Shown piece by piece: positions 27,677-36,552 of a DNA stretch of 64,000 bases. The DNA comes from Merdicola sp963557785 (GTDB lineage: Bacteria > Bacillota > Clostridia > TANB77 > CAG-508), in contig CAUWBF010000005.1 in the NCBI GenBank assembly GCA_963557785.1, positions 1 to 64,000 on the forward strand. Reading direction: 5' to 3'. The notes under the pieces are model-generated. The model was not told the DNA's origin and made no database searches. It saw only the letters and a list, made by a program, of their open reading frames with translations. Position 1 is the stretch's first letter; each line of letters opens with the position of its first letter. Made by a program: the position numbers and the translations under genes.

Positions 27677-28993
27677 TTATATATCATATATTTCAGATAA
27701 TACTGTACTTGTTCCATTTGCATATCTAAATGTATTATATACTATAATTTGTTTTTTTCCATCTTTATTATACATATAATATGTCCTTTGATTAGATATC
27801 TTTGAGTTTAATATTTCATAATTCTGCACGTTGCTCGCAGTAGCTAAAGCACTATACTGGCTGGTATTTATAGTTTCTATATCGGTAGACAATATATTAT
27901 TTTTTTCTTCTTCTGAAATGTATATAGTAGAGTCTACAATTTTAGTTACTTTACTATTATTTACGAATATTTTATATTGCGATTCTGTATAAAACTCACC
28001 AATCTTTCTTGTTAATACTATTGTATATGTTTCTTCATCTAACATTGTTTTATTTTCTACAATAGAATACTCATCTTTATTAAAATTATTATCATAATCA
28101 CTTATAGCATCAAATATGTCCTCATAATATCCACTTGTAAATTCTATATTTGTATCTCTAATATTTGGTATTTCTTTTATTATCGTAGGATTATAACCTA
28201 AGTTTTCAACTTTTGCTTTGGATTTCATTACTTCTAAATTATATGTATTAACTCTATAATCGGACAATTTAGTATATCCTCCATCATTACTATATTGAAT
28301 CAAACTTGTAACATTTGATCCTTCTGGATATGTTTGAGCTGCTCCTGCATATTCTAAGGCATCTCTAATTGTATAATCTTGAGTTAAAGCCCAATTTAAA
28401 TGTTTACAAAAATCTTTCTGTGCACCTGATTCTACCTGATATCTCCAACCTATGGTATTTTTTGTACCCTTGCTATAAAATAATTGCGCCAAATTAGGTG
28501 TGGAAATAGTAGGTTCACTATCTCCAGTTGAAGCTGTTTCACATCCTGCTAGTATTACTAATATATTTGTATTTTTTTCCATATTGTTAAGCGATACGTA
28601 TTTATATCCGTTAGATTCATACCCATCACTTTGTCTTCCATGTACTCCGCAGGCATATTCTCCTCCTTTTTGCTTATAGTTCCAATCCATAGTATATCTA
28701 CTTCCATGCCCATCTAAATATAATATATCACTTTCCCAAAGTCTTATATTATAATCCCCATATCCACCTCTTAATAACCACTCATATGTTGGTTGAGTTA
28801 ATATAGCAGTATCATATCCAAATGATTTATAACAATTCCTTGCATATTCTACATTTTCCGTTGTGTTTAGTCCAAATAGCCCACTTCTATAGTCTGTTCC
28901 TATCCCTGAAGCTTTGTTATATAATGCATACCCTTCTGTATTTAGTATTACTAAAAAAGCTATAAAAATTGAAATAAAAATTTTTTTTATCAT
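27677..28993 (-). CDS. Secreted protein with caspase/gingipain-like (clan CD) core
   Basis: After a signal peptide (residues 1 to about 23) the first 200 residues show the layout of clan CD peptidases. A strand ends in LYLDGHGS with His96, and a later strand ends in ILVILAGCETAS with Cys151. The His-Gly and Gly-Cys pair after hydrophobic strands is the classic His/Cys dyad of CHAT, C11 and C25 peptidases. The C-terminal 220 residues have no recognised domain. The ATG at 28993 has AAAGGGGG in front; an in-frame ATG at 29023 lacks a site. The peptidase role is an inference. It is followed by a membrane-anchored protein gene. Confidence 0.6.
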   Translation of the reverse strand: MIKKIFISIFIAFLVILNTEGYALYNKASGIGTDYRSGLFGLNTTENVEYARNCYKSFGYDTAILTQPTYEWLLRGGYGDYNIRLWESDILYLDGHGSRYTMDWNYKQKGGEYACGVHGRQSDGYESNGYKYVSLNNMEKNTNILVILAGCETASTGDSEPTISTPNLAQLFYSKGTKNTIGWRYQVESGAQKDFCKHLNWALTQDYTIRDALEYAGAAQTYPEGSNVTSLIQYSNDGGYTKLSDYRVNTYNLEVMKSKAKVENLGYNPTIIKEIPNIRDTNIEFTSGYYEDIFDAISDYDNNFNKDEYSIVENKTMLDEETYTIVLTRKIGEFYTESQYKIFVNNSKVTKIVDSTIYISEEEKNNILSTDIETINTSQYSALATASNVQNYEILNSKISNQRTYYMYNKDGKKQIIVYNTFRYANGTSTVLSEIYDI

Positions 28994-29042
28994 AATGTTT
29001 CCCCCTTTAATTATATATATCATATTTTCATATAAAAAAACC

Positions 29043-29068
29043 GAAAAGTTGAAAAAGTTGAAAAAATT
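29043..29068. repeat. Three short direct repeats upstream of the caspase-like gene
   Basis: The plus strand reads GAAAAGTT, GAAAAAGTT, GAAAAAATT, starting at 29043, 29051 and 29060, about 50-75 bases before the start codon at 28993. The 8-9 base phase could be a protein-binding site, or simply low-complexity sequence. Confidence 0.4.
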
Positions 29069-29089
29069 TATTTATATCGACTTTGTCAA

Positions 29090-29126
29090 AAAAAGACCAA
29101 AATATAATTTAATTTTGGCCTTTTTT
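29090..29126 (-). terminator. Terminator after spoVT
   Basis: On the minus strand AAAAAGGCCAAAAT pairs with ATTTTGGTCTTTTT (one G-U), followed by T residues. It lies just after the stop at 29133. Confidence 0.8.
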
Positions 29127-29132
29127 ATTTTT

Positions 29133-29687
29133 TTATATTTCCATTTGACTTCCTAAAAAGTTTGCTGCTGATTGTGCAACCTTTTGCTCAACTTCTGTCA
29201 TTTTAGTATTTGGTTCTTTAGACATAAGTATCACTGTTCCAATAACATCTCCATTAGATACTATTGGATATACTACTTGTGAATTAAATTTTCTTTCTTT
29301 ATTATCATTTTTTATTATAGGAATAGACATATCATCATTTTCTTTACTTGTGTATACTTCTTGGTCTTCCATTACTTGTTCTAATTCAGTACTTAGGTCT
29401 TGTTCTAATAATTCTTTTTTTAGTCCTCCAGAAATTGCTATCACTGTATCTTTATCAGTTATACAAGCTATATGTCCTGTAGTTTTTGCAAGTGTTTCTG
29501 CATATCCAACTGCAAATTCTGATAATTCGCCTATTGGTGAATATTTTTTTAATATTACTTCTCCTTCTTTATCTGTAAATATTTCAAGTGGGTCTCCTTC
29601 TTTTATTCTTAATGTTTTTCTAATTTCTTTTGGGATAACAACTCTACCTAAATCGTCAATTCTTCTTACTACACCTGTTGCCTTCAA
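29133..29687 (-). CDS. spoVT: Stage V sporulation regulator SpoVT
   Basis: AbrB-type swapped-hairpin DNA-binding domain (residues 1-50, TGVVRRIDDLGRVVIPKEI) followed by a GAF-like domain, which is the SpoVT layout. SpoVT tunes sigma-G genes in the forespore. The start is TTG at 29687: AGGAGGT lies six bases before it and the product then begins MKATGVVRR, matching known SpoVT proteins. An upstream in-frame ATG (29753) would add 22 polar residues but has no ribosome binding site. It is strong evidence, with spoIIP, that the organism sporulates. Confidence 0.9.
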   Translation of the reverse strand: MKATGVVRRIDDLGRVVIPKEIRKTLRIKEGDPLEIFTDKEGEVILKKYSPIGELSEFAVGYAETLAKTTGHIACITDKDTVIAISGGLKKELLEQDLSTELEQVMEDQEVYTSKENDDMSIPIIKNDNKERKFNSQVVYPIVSNGDVIGTVILMSKEPNTKMTEVEQKVAQSAANFLGSQMEI

Positions 29688-29780
29688 CTTTCTACCTCCT
29701 TTATTTGTTTTTACTATATTTTTATTATTTGTTTTAGAATGTTTTTTATTCATTATTTTGACAATTTATTTTCATGTTTC

Positions 29781-30446
29781 TTAATCCCTTGCTATTGTTA
29801 ATATTCCAACTTTTTCTGCATCATATTTTTTTAAAATTTTTGCACATTCATTTGCAGTGCTTCCCGTTGTAAAAATATCATCAAATATTAATATTTTTCT
29901 ATCTTTTATTATCTCTTTTTTATTTATATCTATTTTATATACGTTTGATATATTAAGTATTCTGTCCTCTTTATTTAATGAACTTTGTGGCTTTATGTTT
30001 TTTGTTTTTATTAATAAATCTTTTACATATTTTAAAGTTTTATCATTTTTACATACATCTTCTATTATTAATTCAGATTGATTATATCCTCTGCATTTTT
30101 TTCTTTTTTTATGTATTGGTACACATATTATGATGTCATACTTTTTTATGTATTTCATAATTTTTTGGTTTTTTAGTATCATATATGAAAATGCTTTGTA
30201 TAAATATGATTTTTCATTAAATTTATATTTAATAATTAAATCACGTATAATATCTCTATACCTAAATAAGTAAATATGTTCATCAAAATACCTTTCTTTA
30301 GTTTGTATGTATACTTTTCTTCCACTTATTAAATTTTTATTTATTCTATGCATACAATTATTGCAAATTGGTGTATCACATGTTTTTTCACATATTGCAC
30401 ATGTATTTGGATAAAAAAAATTGAGAACTATCTCTAAAAGATTCAT
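29781..30446 (-). CDS. comF: ComF-family phosphoribosyltransferase-like protein
   Basis: This 221-residue protein has an N-terminal zinc-finger-like set of cysteines (CAICEKTCDTPICNNC, about 16-31), the basic CVPIHKKRKKCRGYNQSE and the PRTase PRPP loop ILIFDDIFTTGSTANEC. ComF proteins assist DNA uptake in competent bacteria but are kept widely for unclear reasons. It lies directly after recD2. TAGGAGG precedes the ATG. Confidence 0.9.
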   Translation of the reverse strand: MNLLEIVLNFFYPNTCAICEKTCDTPICNNCMHRINKNLISGRKVYIQTKERYFDEHIYLFRYRDIIRDLIIKYKFNEKSYLYKAFSYMILKNQKIMKYIKKYDIIICVPIHKKRKKCRGYNQSELIIEDVCKNDKTLKYVKDLLIKTKNIKPQSSLNKEDRILNISNVYKIDINKKEIIKDRKILIFDDIFTTGSTANECAKILKKYDAEKVGILTIARD

Positions 30447-30476
30447 AAAACCTCCTAAATTGCCCCCAATTTAATT

Positions 30477-32690
30477 TTATATATTATATAATTTATATTC
30501 TAATCCTGTATTTCTCTTTCTTGTATCAGAATTTTGTATCATATAATTTATTATATTTTCGTTTCCTATTATAAGTAGCATTTCTTTTGCTCTAGTAATA
30601 CTTGTATATAATAAATTTCTTGTAAGTAGCATTGGTGCCGTTTGTGTTGCTATAACTATTACTACATCAAATTCACTTCCTTGTGCTTTATGTATTGTTA
30701 TTGCATATGCATGTTCAAGTTGTTCAAGTTCTGAATATAAATACCAAGCTTCTTTTCCATCATCAAATAATACTTTTATTTGCTTTTCTAATTCATTTAT
30801 TTTTTGTATACGTCCAAGTTCACCGTTATATATTCCTGTTCCATTTTCATATTCATTATCTACTCTTTGCCAAAAAATATCATAATTATTTTTAGTTTGC
30901 ATTACTCTGTCGCCTTCTCTAAAAATTATTTCTCCTGATTTTTTTTCTTTTTTATCTTTTGATTCTGGATTAAGTTCATTTTGCAATATTTTATTTAGTT
31001 CTTTAGTTCCAAGCATTCCTTTTTTCGTTGGTGTTAGAACTTGAATATTATTAAAAAAATCATAATTTCCATATTTCTTTAGACGTTCCTTACAAAGAGA
31101 TATAAGTTGTCCTAATATTTTTTCTTGGGATGATTCATTTATAAAAAAGAAATCTTCTTTTAATTCTTCTTTACTTTCTTTCTTGTTTAAAAAACTCTCT
31201 CCATTATTTACTCTGTGTGCATTTTGTATAATTTTACTTTTAGCTGCTTGTCTAAATATTTTATTTAAATGTATTGTAGTAATTTTTTCTGAATTTATAA
31301 TATCTTTTAATATTGCTCCTGGTCCAACTGATGGAAGTTGATCTACATCTCCTACTAATATTAGTTTTGTTCCTAAATAAATTCCTTTTATTAGGTAATT
31401 CATTAAAAATAAATCTACCATAGACATTTCATCAACTATAATAACATCAGCATCTATAGGGGCCACATCATAATCGATACTTGCAATATTGCCTTCTTCT
31501 TCAAATTTTCCTATTTCTAGTAATCGATGTAATGTTCTTGCTTCCTCTCCTGTAGTTTCTGTCATTCTTTTGGCAGCTCTACCTGTTGGTGCACAAAGTA
31601 CTACTTTTTTATCGTGACTTTTGTATATTTCTAATATGCTTTTTATTATAGTCGTTTTTCCTGTTCCCGGACCTCCAGTAATTATTGTAACATTATGATC
31701 ATTAATAGCTTCTACAGCTTCTTTTTGCTTTTCCGATAACTTTATTTTTGTAACTTTTTCAACTTTTTTTAACTCTTCTTCGAAGAAGTCTATTCTTTTT
31801 ATATTTTTTGAAGAATCTAATAATACTAATTTACTTGCTACATTTCTTTCTGCAATATAAAATTCGATTAAATATACCCATTCTTCTTCATCTCTTTTTT
31901 CTATTACAATTTTCTCTTGAACATTTAAATCTATCAGGCAGTGCTCTATAGAATCTACTTCTACTTTCAGTAAATCTTTTACATATTGTATTAGATTTTG
32001 CTTTAATACACAGCAATGTCCATTATATGATATTTTAATTAAACTATGCTTTATTCCACTTTTTATTCTTTTATAATTATCTATATCAAATCCCATATCT
32101 AGAGCTATTTTATCTATTTTACCAAAGTCTACTCCTCTTATTATATCTATTAATATATATGGGTTTGATTCTATTTCTTCTATCGTAGAATCTCCTAATT
32201 CTTTATATACTTTTTTTGCATTAGCTGCGCTAATTCCAAATTTATCTAAAAATCCAACAATTTGCCATACTTCCCAGTTTTCTATAAAGCTCTGTGACAT
32301 TTCCATTGCTTTTTCTTCTGTTATGCCCTTAATTTGAGCTAATTTCTTAGGTTCTGATTTAAATATATTTACTGTATCTTCGCCAAATGTATCAACAATC
32401 TTTTTAGCTGTAGATGGACCTATTCCTTTTATGCTTCCAGTTGCTAAATATTTTTCTAGTGCTTCTAAAGTTTGAGGCATTACTTTTTCAAAAGTATTTA
32501 CTTTAAATTGTTCTCCATAGTCTTTATGTGTAACAAAATTTCCAACTACCTTTAAAGTATCTCCAACATTAATAAACGGAAGATATCCAACAATTGTAAT
32601 TGTTTCATCTTCTGTATCAAATATTGCTATACAATAACTATTCATTTCATTTTGATATATTATTTCTTCTATTTGACCTATTAGTTCCAA
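30477..32690 (-). CDS. recD2: RecD2-type SF1B DNA helicase
   Basis: This 737-residue helicase has an N-terminal OB-like domain (1 to about 75), helix-hairpin-helix repeats (about 80-200), Walker A TGGPGTGKTT near 340, Walker B VIIVDEMSMVD and the C-terminal YAITIHKAQGSEFDVV. It belongs to the RecD2 (YrrC) group that works without RecBC in repair and replication. The start is TTG at 32690 with GAGGT upstream, and the product begins MELIGQIEE as expected for the family. Confidence 0.93.
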   Translation of the reverse strand: MELIGQIEEIIYQNEMNSYCIAIFDTEDETITIVGYLPFINVGDTLKVVGNFVTHKDYGEQFKVNTFEKVMPQTLEALEKYLATGSIKGIGPSTAKKIVDTFGEDTVNIFKSEPKKLAQIKGITEEKAMEMSQSFIENWEVWQIVGFLDKFGISAANAKKVYKELGDSTIEEIESNPYILIDIIRGVDFGKIDKIALDMGFDIDNYKRIKSGIKHSLIKISYNGHCCVLKQNLIQYVKDLLKVEVDSIEHCLIDLNVQEKIVIEKRDEEEWVYLIEFYIAERNVASKLVLLDSSKNIKRIDFFEEELKKVEKVTKIKLSEKQKEAVEAINDHNVTIITGGPGTGKTTIIKSILEIYKSHDKKVVLCAPTGRAAKRMTETTGEEARTLHRLLEIGKFEEEGNIASIDYDVAPIDADVIIVDEMSMVDLFLMNYLIKGIYLGTKLILVGDVDQLPSVGPGAILKDIINSEKITTIHLNKIFRQAAKSKIIQNAHRVNNGESFLNKKESKEELKEDFFFINESSQEKILGQLISLCKERLKKYGNYDFFNNIQVLTPTKKGMLGTKELNKILQNELNPESKDKKEKKSGEIIFREGDRVMQTKNNYDIFWQRVDNEYENGTGIYNGELGRIQKINELEKQIKVLFDDGKEAWYLYSELEQLEHAYAITIHKAQGSEFDVVIVIATQTAPMLLTRNLLYTSITRAKEMLLIIGNENIINYMIQNSDTRKRNTGLEYKLYNI

Positions 32691-32750
32691 CTTATGTACC
32701 TCGCTTATTTTTATATACTATCATTTTAAAAATATATTTTCAATATTATT

Positions 32751-33104
32751 TTAATTTATATCTATATTATCTAATAATTCTTTGCATTCTCTCCAATCTG
32801 ATATTTTTATGCAACTATAGTCTTTGCTTAATTTTTGAAGTATCTCTAAAGTCTTATCATTAGAATCCAAATCTACTGCAATTATATCTTTTATGCTTTC
32901 CTCTTTTCCATAAATAATTCTAAATAAAATAGTTCTCATAAAAGCTTCTATTGTATTCTCTTGATTTTTTGCTGCAATAATTACATATATTCCATCGGAT
33001 TTTAGTTTTGTATATGAACATATATAGACTATTTCTCTAATTATTTCTATTAATCCATATAAAGCTAAAGTCCATATTACCCCATTAATAATAAAATTTT
33101 CCAA
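32751..33104 (-). CDS. Short membrane-anchored protein with partial GT-A-like fold
   Basis: This 117-residue protein has one N-terminal hydrophobic segment (about 5-28). The rest (IYVIIAAKNQENTIEAFMRT, then IIAVDLDSNDKTLEILQKL) looks like the first half of a GT2 nucleotide-sugar fold, with DLDSNDKT in place of the usual DDGSTD. No acceptor half follows, so enzymatic activity is doubtful. The start is TTG at 33104 with AAGGTGAT five bases before it. It lies between mreB and recD2. Function is unknown. Confidence 0.65.
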   Translation of the reverse strand: MENFIINGVIWTLALYGLIEIIREIVYICSYTKLKSDGIYVIIAAKNQENTIEAFMRTILFRIIYGKEESIKDIIAVDLDSNDKTLEILQKLSKDYSCIKISDWRECKELLDNIDIN

Positions 33105-33155
33105 ATAGTATCACCTTCTTTTGTATTATATGTATTTATAAATTATATGTGAAAA

Positions 33156-33181
33156 AGCGAGTAGAATAATTTCTACTCGCT
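33156..33181 (-). terminator. Terminator after mreB
   Basis: Perfect 11-bp stem AGCGAGTAGAA / TTCTACTCGCT with a T tract on the minus strand, about 40 bases after the stop at 33223. Confidence 0.88.
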
Positions 33182-33222
33182 ATTATAAAAATCTATATAA
33201 TTAAAGAGGGCTAATCTTTAAA

Positions 33223-34227
33223 TTATCTTCTTGTTTTTCCGTCTAATGAATCTAAGTTATCTAATGCTTTTCCTGTTCCTAAAGCTACACATGAAACTGT
33301 GTCTTCTGCTATCATAACATTGATTCCTGTTTTTTCTTGTAAAAGTTTATCTAGACCGTCTACTAGACATCCTCCACCTGTCATATAAATTCCTTTATCG
33401 CTGATATCTGATGCTAATTCTGGTGGTGTTCTTTCTAATACTGAATGTACTGCATCTACTATCATCATTGCAGGTTCAATAAGTGCTTCCAGCATTTCGC
33501 TAGAATATATTGTTATTGTTTTTGGTAATCCTGTTGTTAAATCTCTTCCTCTAATATCCATTTCCATATCTTGAATTTTTGGATATACACATCCAATATT
33601 TACTTTTAAATCTTCTGCTGTTCTTTCTCCTATCATTACATTGTGTTTTCTTTTTATGTATTTTACGATTGCTTCATCAAATTTATCTCCGGCAACTTTT
33701 AGAGAAGTACTAACAACTGAGCCTCCAAGTGAAATAACTGCTATATCTGTTGTTCCTCCACCAATATCAACTATCATATTTCCGCATGGTTTAGATATAT
33801 CAATTCCTGCTCCTATTGCAGCTGCTATTGGTTCTTCTATCAAATATACTTTTCTTGCTCCTGCTTGTGAAGCAGCATCTATTACTGCTCTTTTTTCAAC
33901 CTCTGTTACTTGTGATGGAATACATATCATAATTCTTGGTGCAAATATAAATTTACCGCATACTTTATTAATAAAGTGTTTTAACATTTTTTCTGTTACA
34001 GTGTAATCTGATATTACACCTTCTCTTAAAGGTCTTGTCGCAATTATATTTCCTGGTGTTCTTCCAAGCATTTTTCTTGCTTCTTGACCTACTGCTAGAA
34101 CATCACCTGTGTTCTTATCAACTGCAACAACAGAAGGCTCTCTTAAAACAATTCCTTTTCCTTTTACATATGCTATTACTGTAGCTGTCCCTAAATCGAT
34201 TCCTATATCTTGCCCAAAGCCAAACAT
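33223..34227 (-). CDS. mreB: Rod-shape actin homologue MreB/Mbl
   Basis: This 334-residue actin-fold ATPase has phosphate-1 IDLGTATV near the N-terminus, phosphate-2 VDIGGGTTDIAV, EEPIAAAIGAG and YMTGGGCLVDG. It directs lateral wall synthesis under the membrane, so the cells are probably rods. The ATG at 34227 has AAGGAGGG before it; an upstream ATG at 34254 does not. The usual mreC and mreD genes are not adjacent, which suits a stand-alone Mbl/MreBH-like copy as much as MreB itself. Confidence 0.93.
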   Translation of the reverse strand: MFGFGQDIGIDLGTATVIAYVKGKGIVLREPSVVAVDKNTGDVLAVGQEARKMLGRTPGNIIATRPLREGVISDYTVTEKMLKHFINKVCGKFIFAPRIMICIPSQVTEVEKRAVIDAASQAGARKVYLIEEPIAAAIGAGIDISKPCGNMIVDIGGGTTDIAVISLGGSVVSTSLKVAGDKFDEAIVKYIKRKHNVMIGERTAEDLKVNIGCVYPKIQDMEMDIRGRDLTTGLPKTITIYSSEMLEALIEPAMMIVDAVHSVLERTPPELASDISDKGIYMTGGGCLVDGLDKLLQEKTGINVMIAEDTVSCVALGTGKALDNLDSLDGKTRR

Positions 34228-34271
34228 GTTATTCCCTCCTTGATATTTATTCATGTTACGAATTCGTTACA

Positions 34272-34300
34272 ATTATATTACAGTTTTTATAAAATAGCAA
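34272..34300 (-). promoter_or_regulatory. Sigma-A-like promoter of mreB
   Basis: TTGCTA (34300-34295), 17 bases, TATAAT (34277-34272), 45 bases before the start codon. Confidence 0.55.
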
Positions 34301-34318
34301 TGTTTTTTATAATAAAAT

Positions 34319-34357
34319 AAAAAAAGTTCTAGTAAGTCAATTTACTAGAACTTTTTT
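34319..34357 (-). terminator. Terminator after the 34359-34868 gene
   Basis: AAGTTCTAGTAA / TTACTAGAACTT stem with flanking A and T tracts, directly after the stop at 34359. Confidence 0.88.
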
Positions 34358-34358
34358 A

Positions 34359-34868
34359 TTAAAATGGGAAAATTCCAAATAAAAATCTTGCTGGCATGTA
34401 ATATGTTACAATTAAGCCTCCTACAAATAATGCTAATTTATCTGTATCTGATAATTTATAACTGAAAGTATATGAATCTGGTAACTCATCTACAAGTGTT
34501 GCTACTATTTTTGTTACTCCTTCAAATTTATGGTCTAGCTTAAATTCTTGAGATTCTCCTACATCTAAATTATTTATTTTTAAATACTTTGTTCCTAAAT
34601 TATTATCATATTTTGAAAAGAAGTCTAATTTTATATATTGATTATCTATTTTACTTTTTGTATTATTGGTTATTCTTGCTATTACAAATCCATTTATATT
34701 AGTTGACCTAGCTTCTAATATTTCTATTTTTGGAGATTCAGAAACTACTTCAGACTTACTTATTAGTGTATATGTTGACATTACAAAAGCATGTGACATA
34801 TAACTTACAAATACAAACATAAATATAAATAATATAAATAGATTTCTAAACAATTTCATTGTTTTCAT
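34359..34868 (-). CDS. Exported or membrane protein of unknown function
   Basis: This 169-residue protein has an N-terminal hydrophobic segment (about 6-30), a beta-rich middle (IEILEARSTNINGFVIARI, then LDVGESQEFKL) like FxLYD/immunoglobulin-like domains, and a second hydrophobic segment near the C-terminus (LALFVGGLIVTYYMPARFLF). The middle probably lies outside the cell between two anchors. It follows pyk after a terminator, so it may have its own promoter. No family assigned. Confidence 0.65.
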   Translation of the reverse strand: MKTMKLFRNLFILFIFMFVFVSYMSHAFVMSTYTLISKSEVVSESPKIEILEARSTNINGFVIARITNNTKSKIDNQYIKLDFFSKYDNNLGTKYLKINNLDVGESQEFKLDHKFEGVTKIVATLVDELPDSYTFSYKLSDTDKLALFVGGLIVTYYMPARFLFGIFPF

Positions 34869-34960
34869 AATTTTCCTCCCCTAGAAAAAAATGCTATTAT
34901 TATTATATACTAGTATACATAATTTGTAAAGTGAATTTATTAATTTATTTCTATATAAAA

Positions 34961-34987
34961 AGAGAAGTTATTTTATATAACTTCTCT
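34961..34987 (-). terminator. Terminator after pyk
   Basis: Perfect 11-bp stem AGAGAAGTTAT / ATAACTTCTCT followed by TTTTT on the minus strand, nine bases after the stop. Confidence 0.88.
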
Positions 34988-34995
34988 CGAATTTA

Positions 34996-36444
34996 CTATA
35001 TTCTAACAATTCCACCGATTGTTCTATTTGTTTCATAAACTTCTTTATCATTTTCTACTATATCAGATTCTCCAGAAAGAACTACTGTATCACCTTTTTC
35101 TAATATTTCTTTTGATTTTAATTTTTCAATTCCGGCTTTTATAGTTTCATCTGTATTAGCTTTTGCATCTACATATACAGGTGTTACATTCCAAGCAATA
35201 CCTAATTGGTTGAATGTTCTTCTATTGTCTGTTATAGCTAAAATTGGGCATCCTGCTCCTAAACCAGCTAATCTTCTTGCAAAGTTTCCTGTATGTGTGT
35301 AACATACAATAGCATCTGCCTTTGTATTTTTAGCTAATATACATGCAGCATATGCAATGTTTGAATCTAAATCATTTAATTCTATATTTGTATTCTCATC
35401 AAATCTTTTCCAGTAGTTGATTGTTGATTCAACTCTTTTTGCTATTTTATCCATTGTTTTAACACATTCAACTGGATAATCACCCATAGCGCATTCACCA
35501 GATAGCATTACAGCACTTGTTCTATCAAATACAGCATTTGCAACGTCACTTGCTTCAGCTCTTGTTGGTAATGGTTGATGTGTCATTGATTCAAGCATTT
35601 GTGTAGCTGTTATAGCTGGTTTATTTGCTTTATTGCTTAATTTTATAAATTTCTTTTGCATAATTGGTGGTTCTGTAAAGTCTGTTTCTGTAGCCATATC
35701 TCCACGAGCAATCATTTGAACGTCTGCATTCTCTACTATTTCTTCCATATTTTCTAGACCTTCAACATTTTCTACTTTTGTTATTATTTTAACGTCTTTT
35801 CCACCGTTTTCATCTAATACTTTTCTAACTTGATCTATATCATCTTTGTTTCTTGTGAATGATACTGCAACGTAATCATATTCATGTTCACAAGCTGTTT
35901 TTAAGTCATTTATATCTTTTTCTTTTAAAGCTGGTAATCTTACAGCTGTACCTGGTAAGTTCATTGTTTTTCTACTTCCTAATCCATTTCCATGAACTAC
36001 TGTACAAACTATATCTTTTCCTACTATTTCATCAACTTTTAATTCTATAGCACCATCATCTATTAATACCTTAGCACCTGGTTTTAAGTCTTTGTATAAT
36101 TCTTTATAAGATACAGAAACTCTATCTTTATCTCCTATTATATCTTCATTTACTAATGTAAATTTTTGTCCATCTTCTAATTTTATTTTTTCATTTTTTC
36201 CTGTAACTAACATACCTGTTCTTATTTCTGGTCCTTGCATGTCAAGAATCATTGGAACTGGTATATCTAATTCTTTTCTTAATCTAATTATTTCTTCAGT
36301 TTTTTCTTTTTGTTCATCCCAACTACCGTGTGAATAGTTAATTCTTGTTACATTTAATCCAGCTGAAAATAATTCTTCTAATCTATTTTCACTTGCTGGT
36401 CCTATTGTTCCTACTATTTTAGTTTTTCTTAAATCCTTTTTCAA
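34996..36444 (-). CDS. pyk: Pyruvate kinase
   Basis: This 482-residue pyruvate kinase converts phosphoenolpyruvate and ADP to pyruvate and ATP. Motifs include KIVGTIGPASEN at the start, ILDMQGPEIRTG, ITKVENVEGLENM and MIARGDMATE; the usual Gly-Asp-Leu-Gly there is altered to GDMATE. SGECAMGDYPVE is also present. It lacks the extra C-terminal PEP-utiliser domain found in Bacillus. The start is TTG at 36444 behind AGGGGG, and a promoter is at 36480-36508. Confidence 0.95.
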   Translation of the reverse strand: MKKDLRKTKIVGTIGPASENRLEELFSAGLNVTRINYSHGSWDEQKEKTEEIIRLRKELDIPVPMILDMQGPEIRTGMLVTGKNEKIKLEDGQKFTLVNEDIIGDKDRVSVSYKELYKDLKPGAKVLIDDGAIELKVDEIVGKDIVCTVVHGNGLGSRKTMNLPGTAVRLPALKEKDINDLKTACEHEYDYVAVSFTRNKDDIDQVRKVLDENGGKDVKIITKVENVEGLENMEEIVENADVQMIARGDMATETDFTEPPIMQKKFIKLSNKANKPAITATQMLESMTHQPLPTRAEASDVANAVFDRTSAVMLSGECAMGDYPVECVKTMDKIAKRVESTINYWKRFDENTNIELNDLDSNIAYAACILAKNTKADAIVCYTHTGNFARRLAGLGAGCPILAITDNRRTFNQLGIAWNVTPVYVDAKANTDETIKAGIEKLKSKEILEKGDTVVLSGESDIVENDKEVYETNRTIGGIVRI

Positions 36445-36479
36445 TTTAATTCCCCCTTAGAAATTTTAACACAATGATT

Positions 36480-36508
36480 ATTATATCACTCTCTTTTAAC
36501 ATAATCAA
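36480..36508 (-). promoter_or_regulatory. Sigma-A-like promoter of pyk
   Basis: TTGATT (36508-36503), 17 bases, TATAAT (36485-36480), 36 bases before the start codon. Confidence 0.6.
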
Positions 36509-36552
36509 GATTTTATTTTTAAAAATTTATTTTTTCGACATAAGTTTATTTT

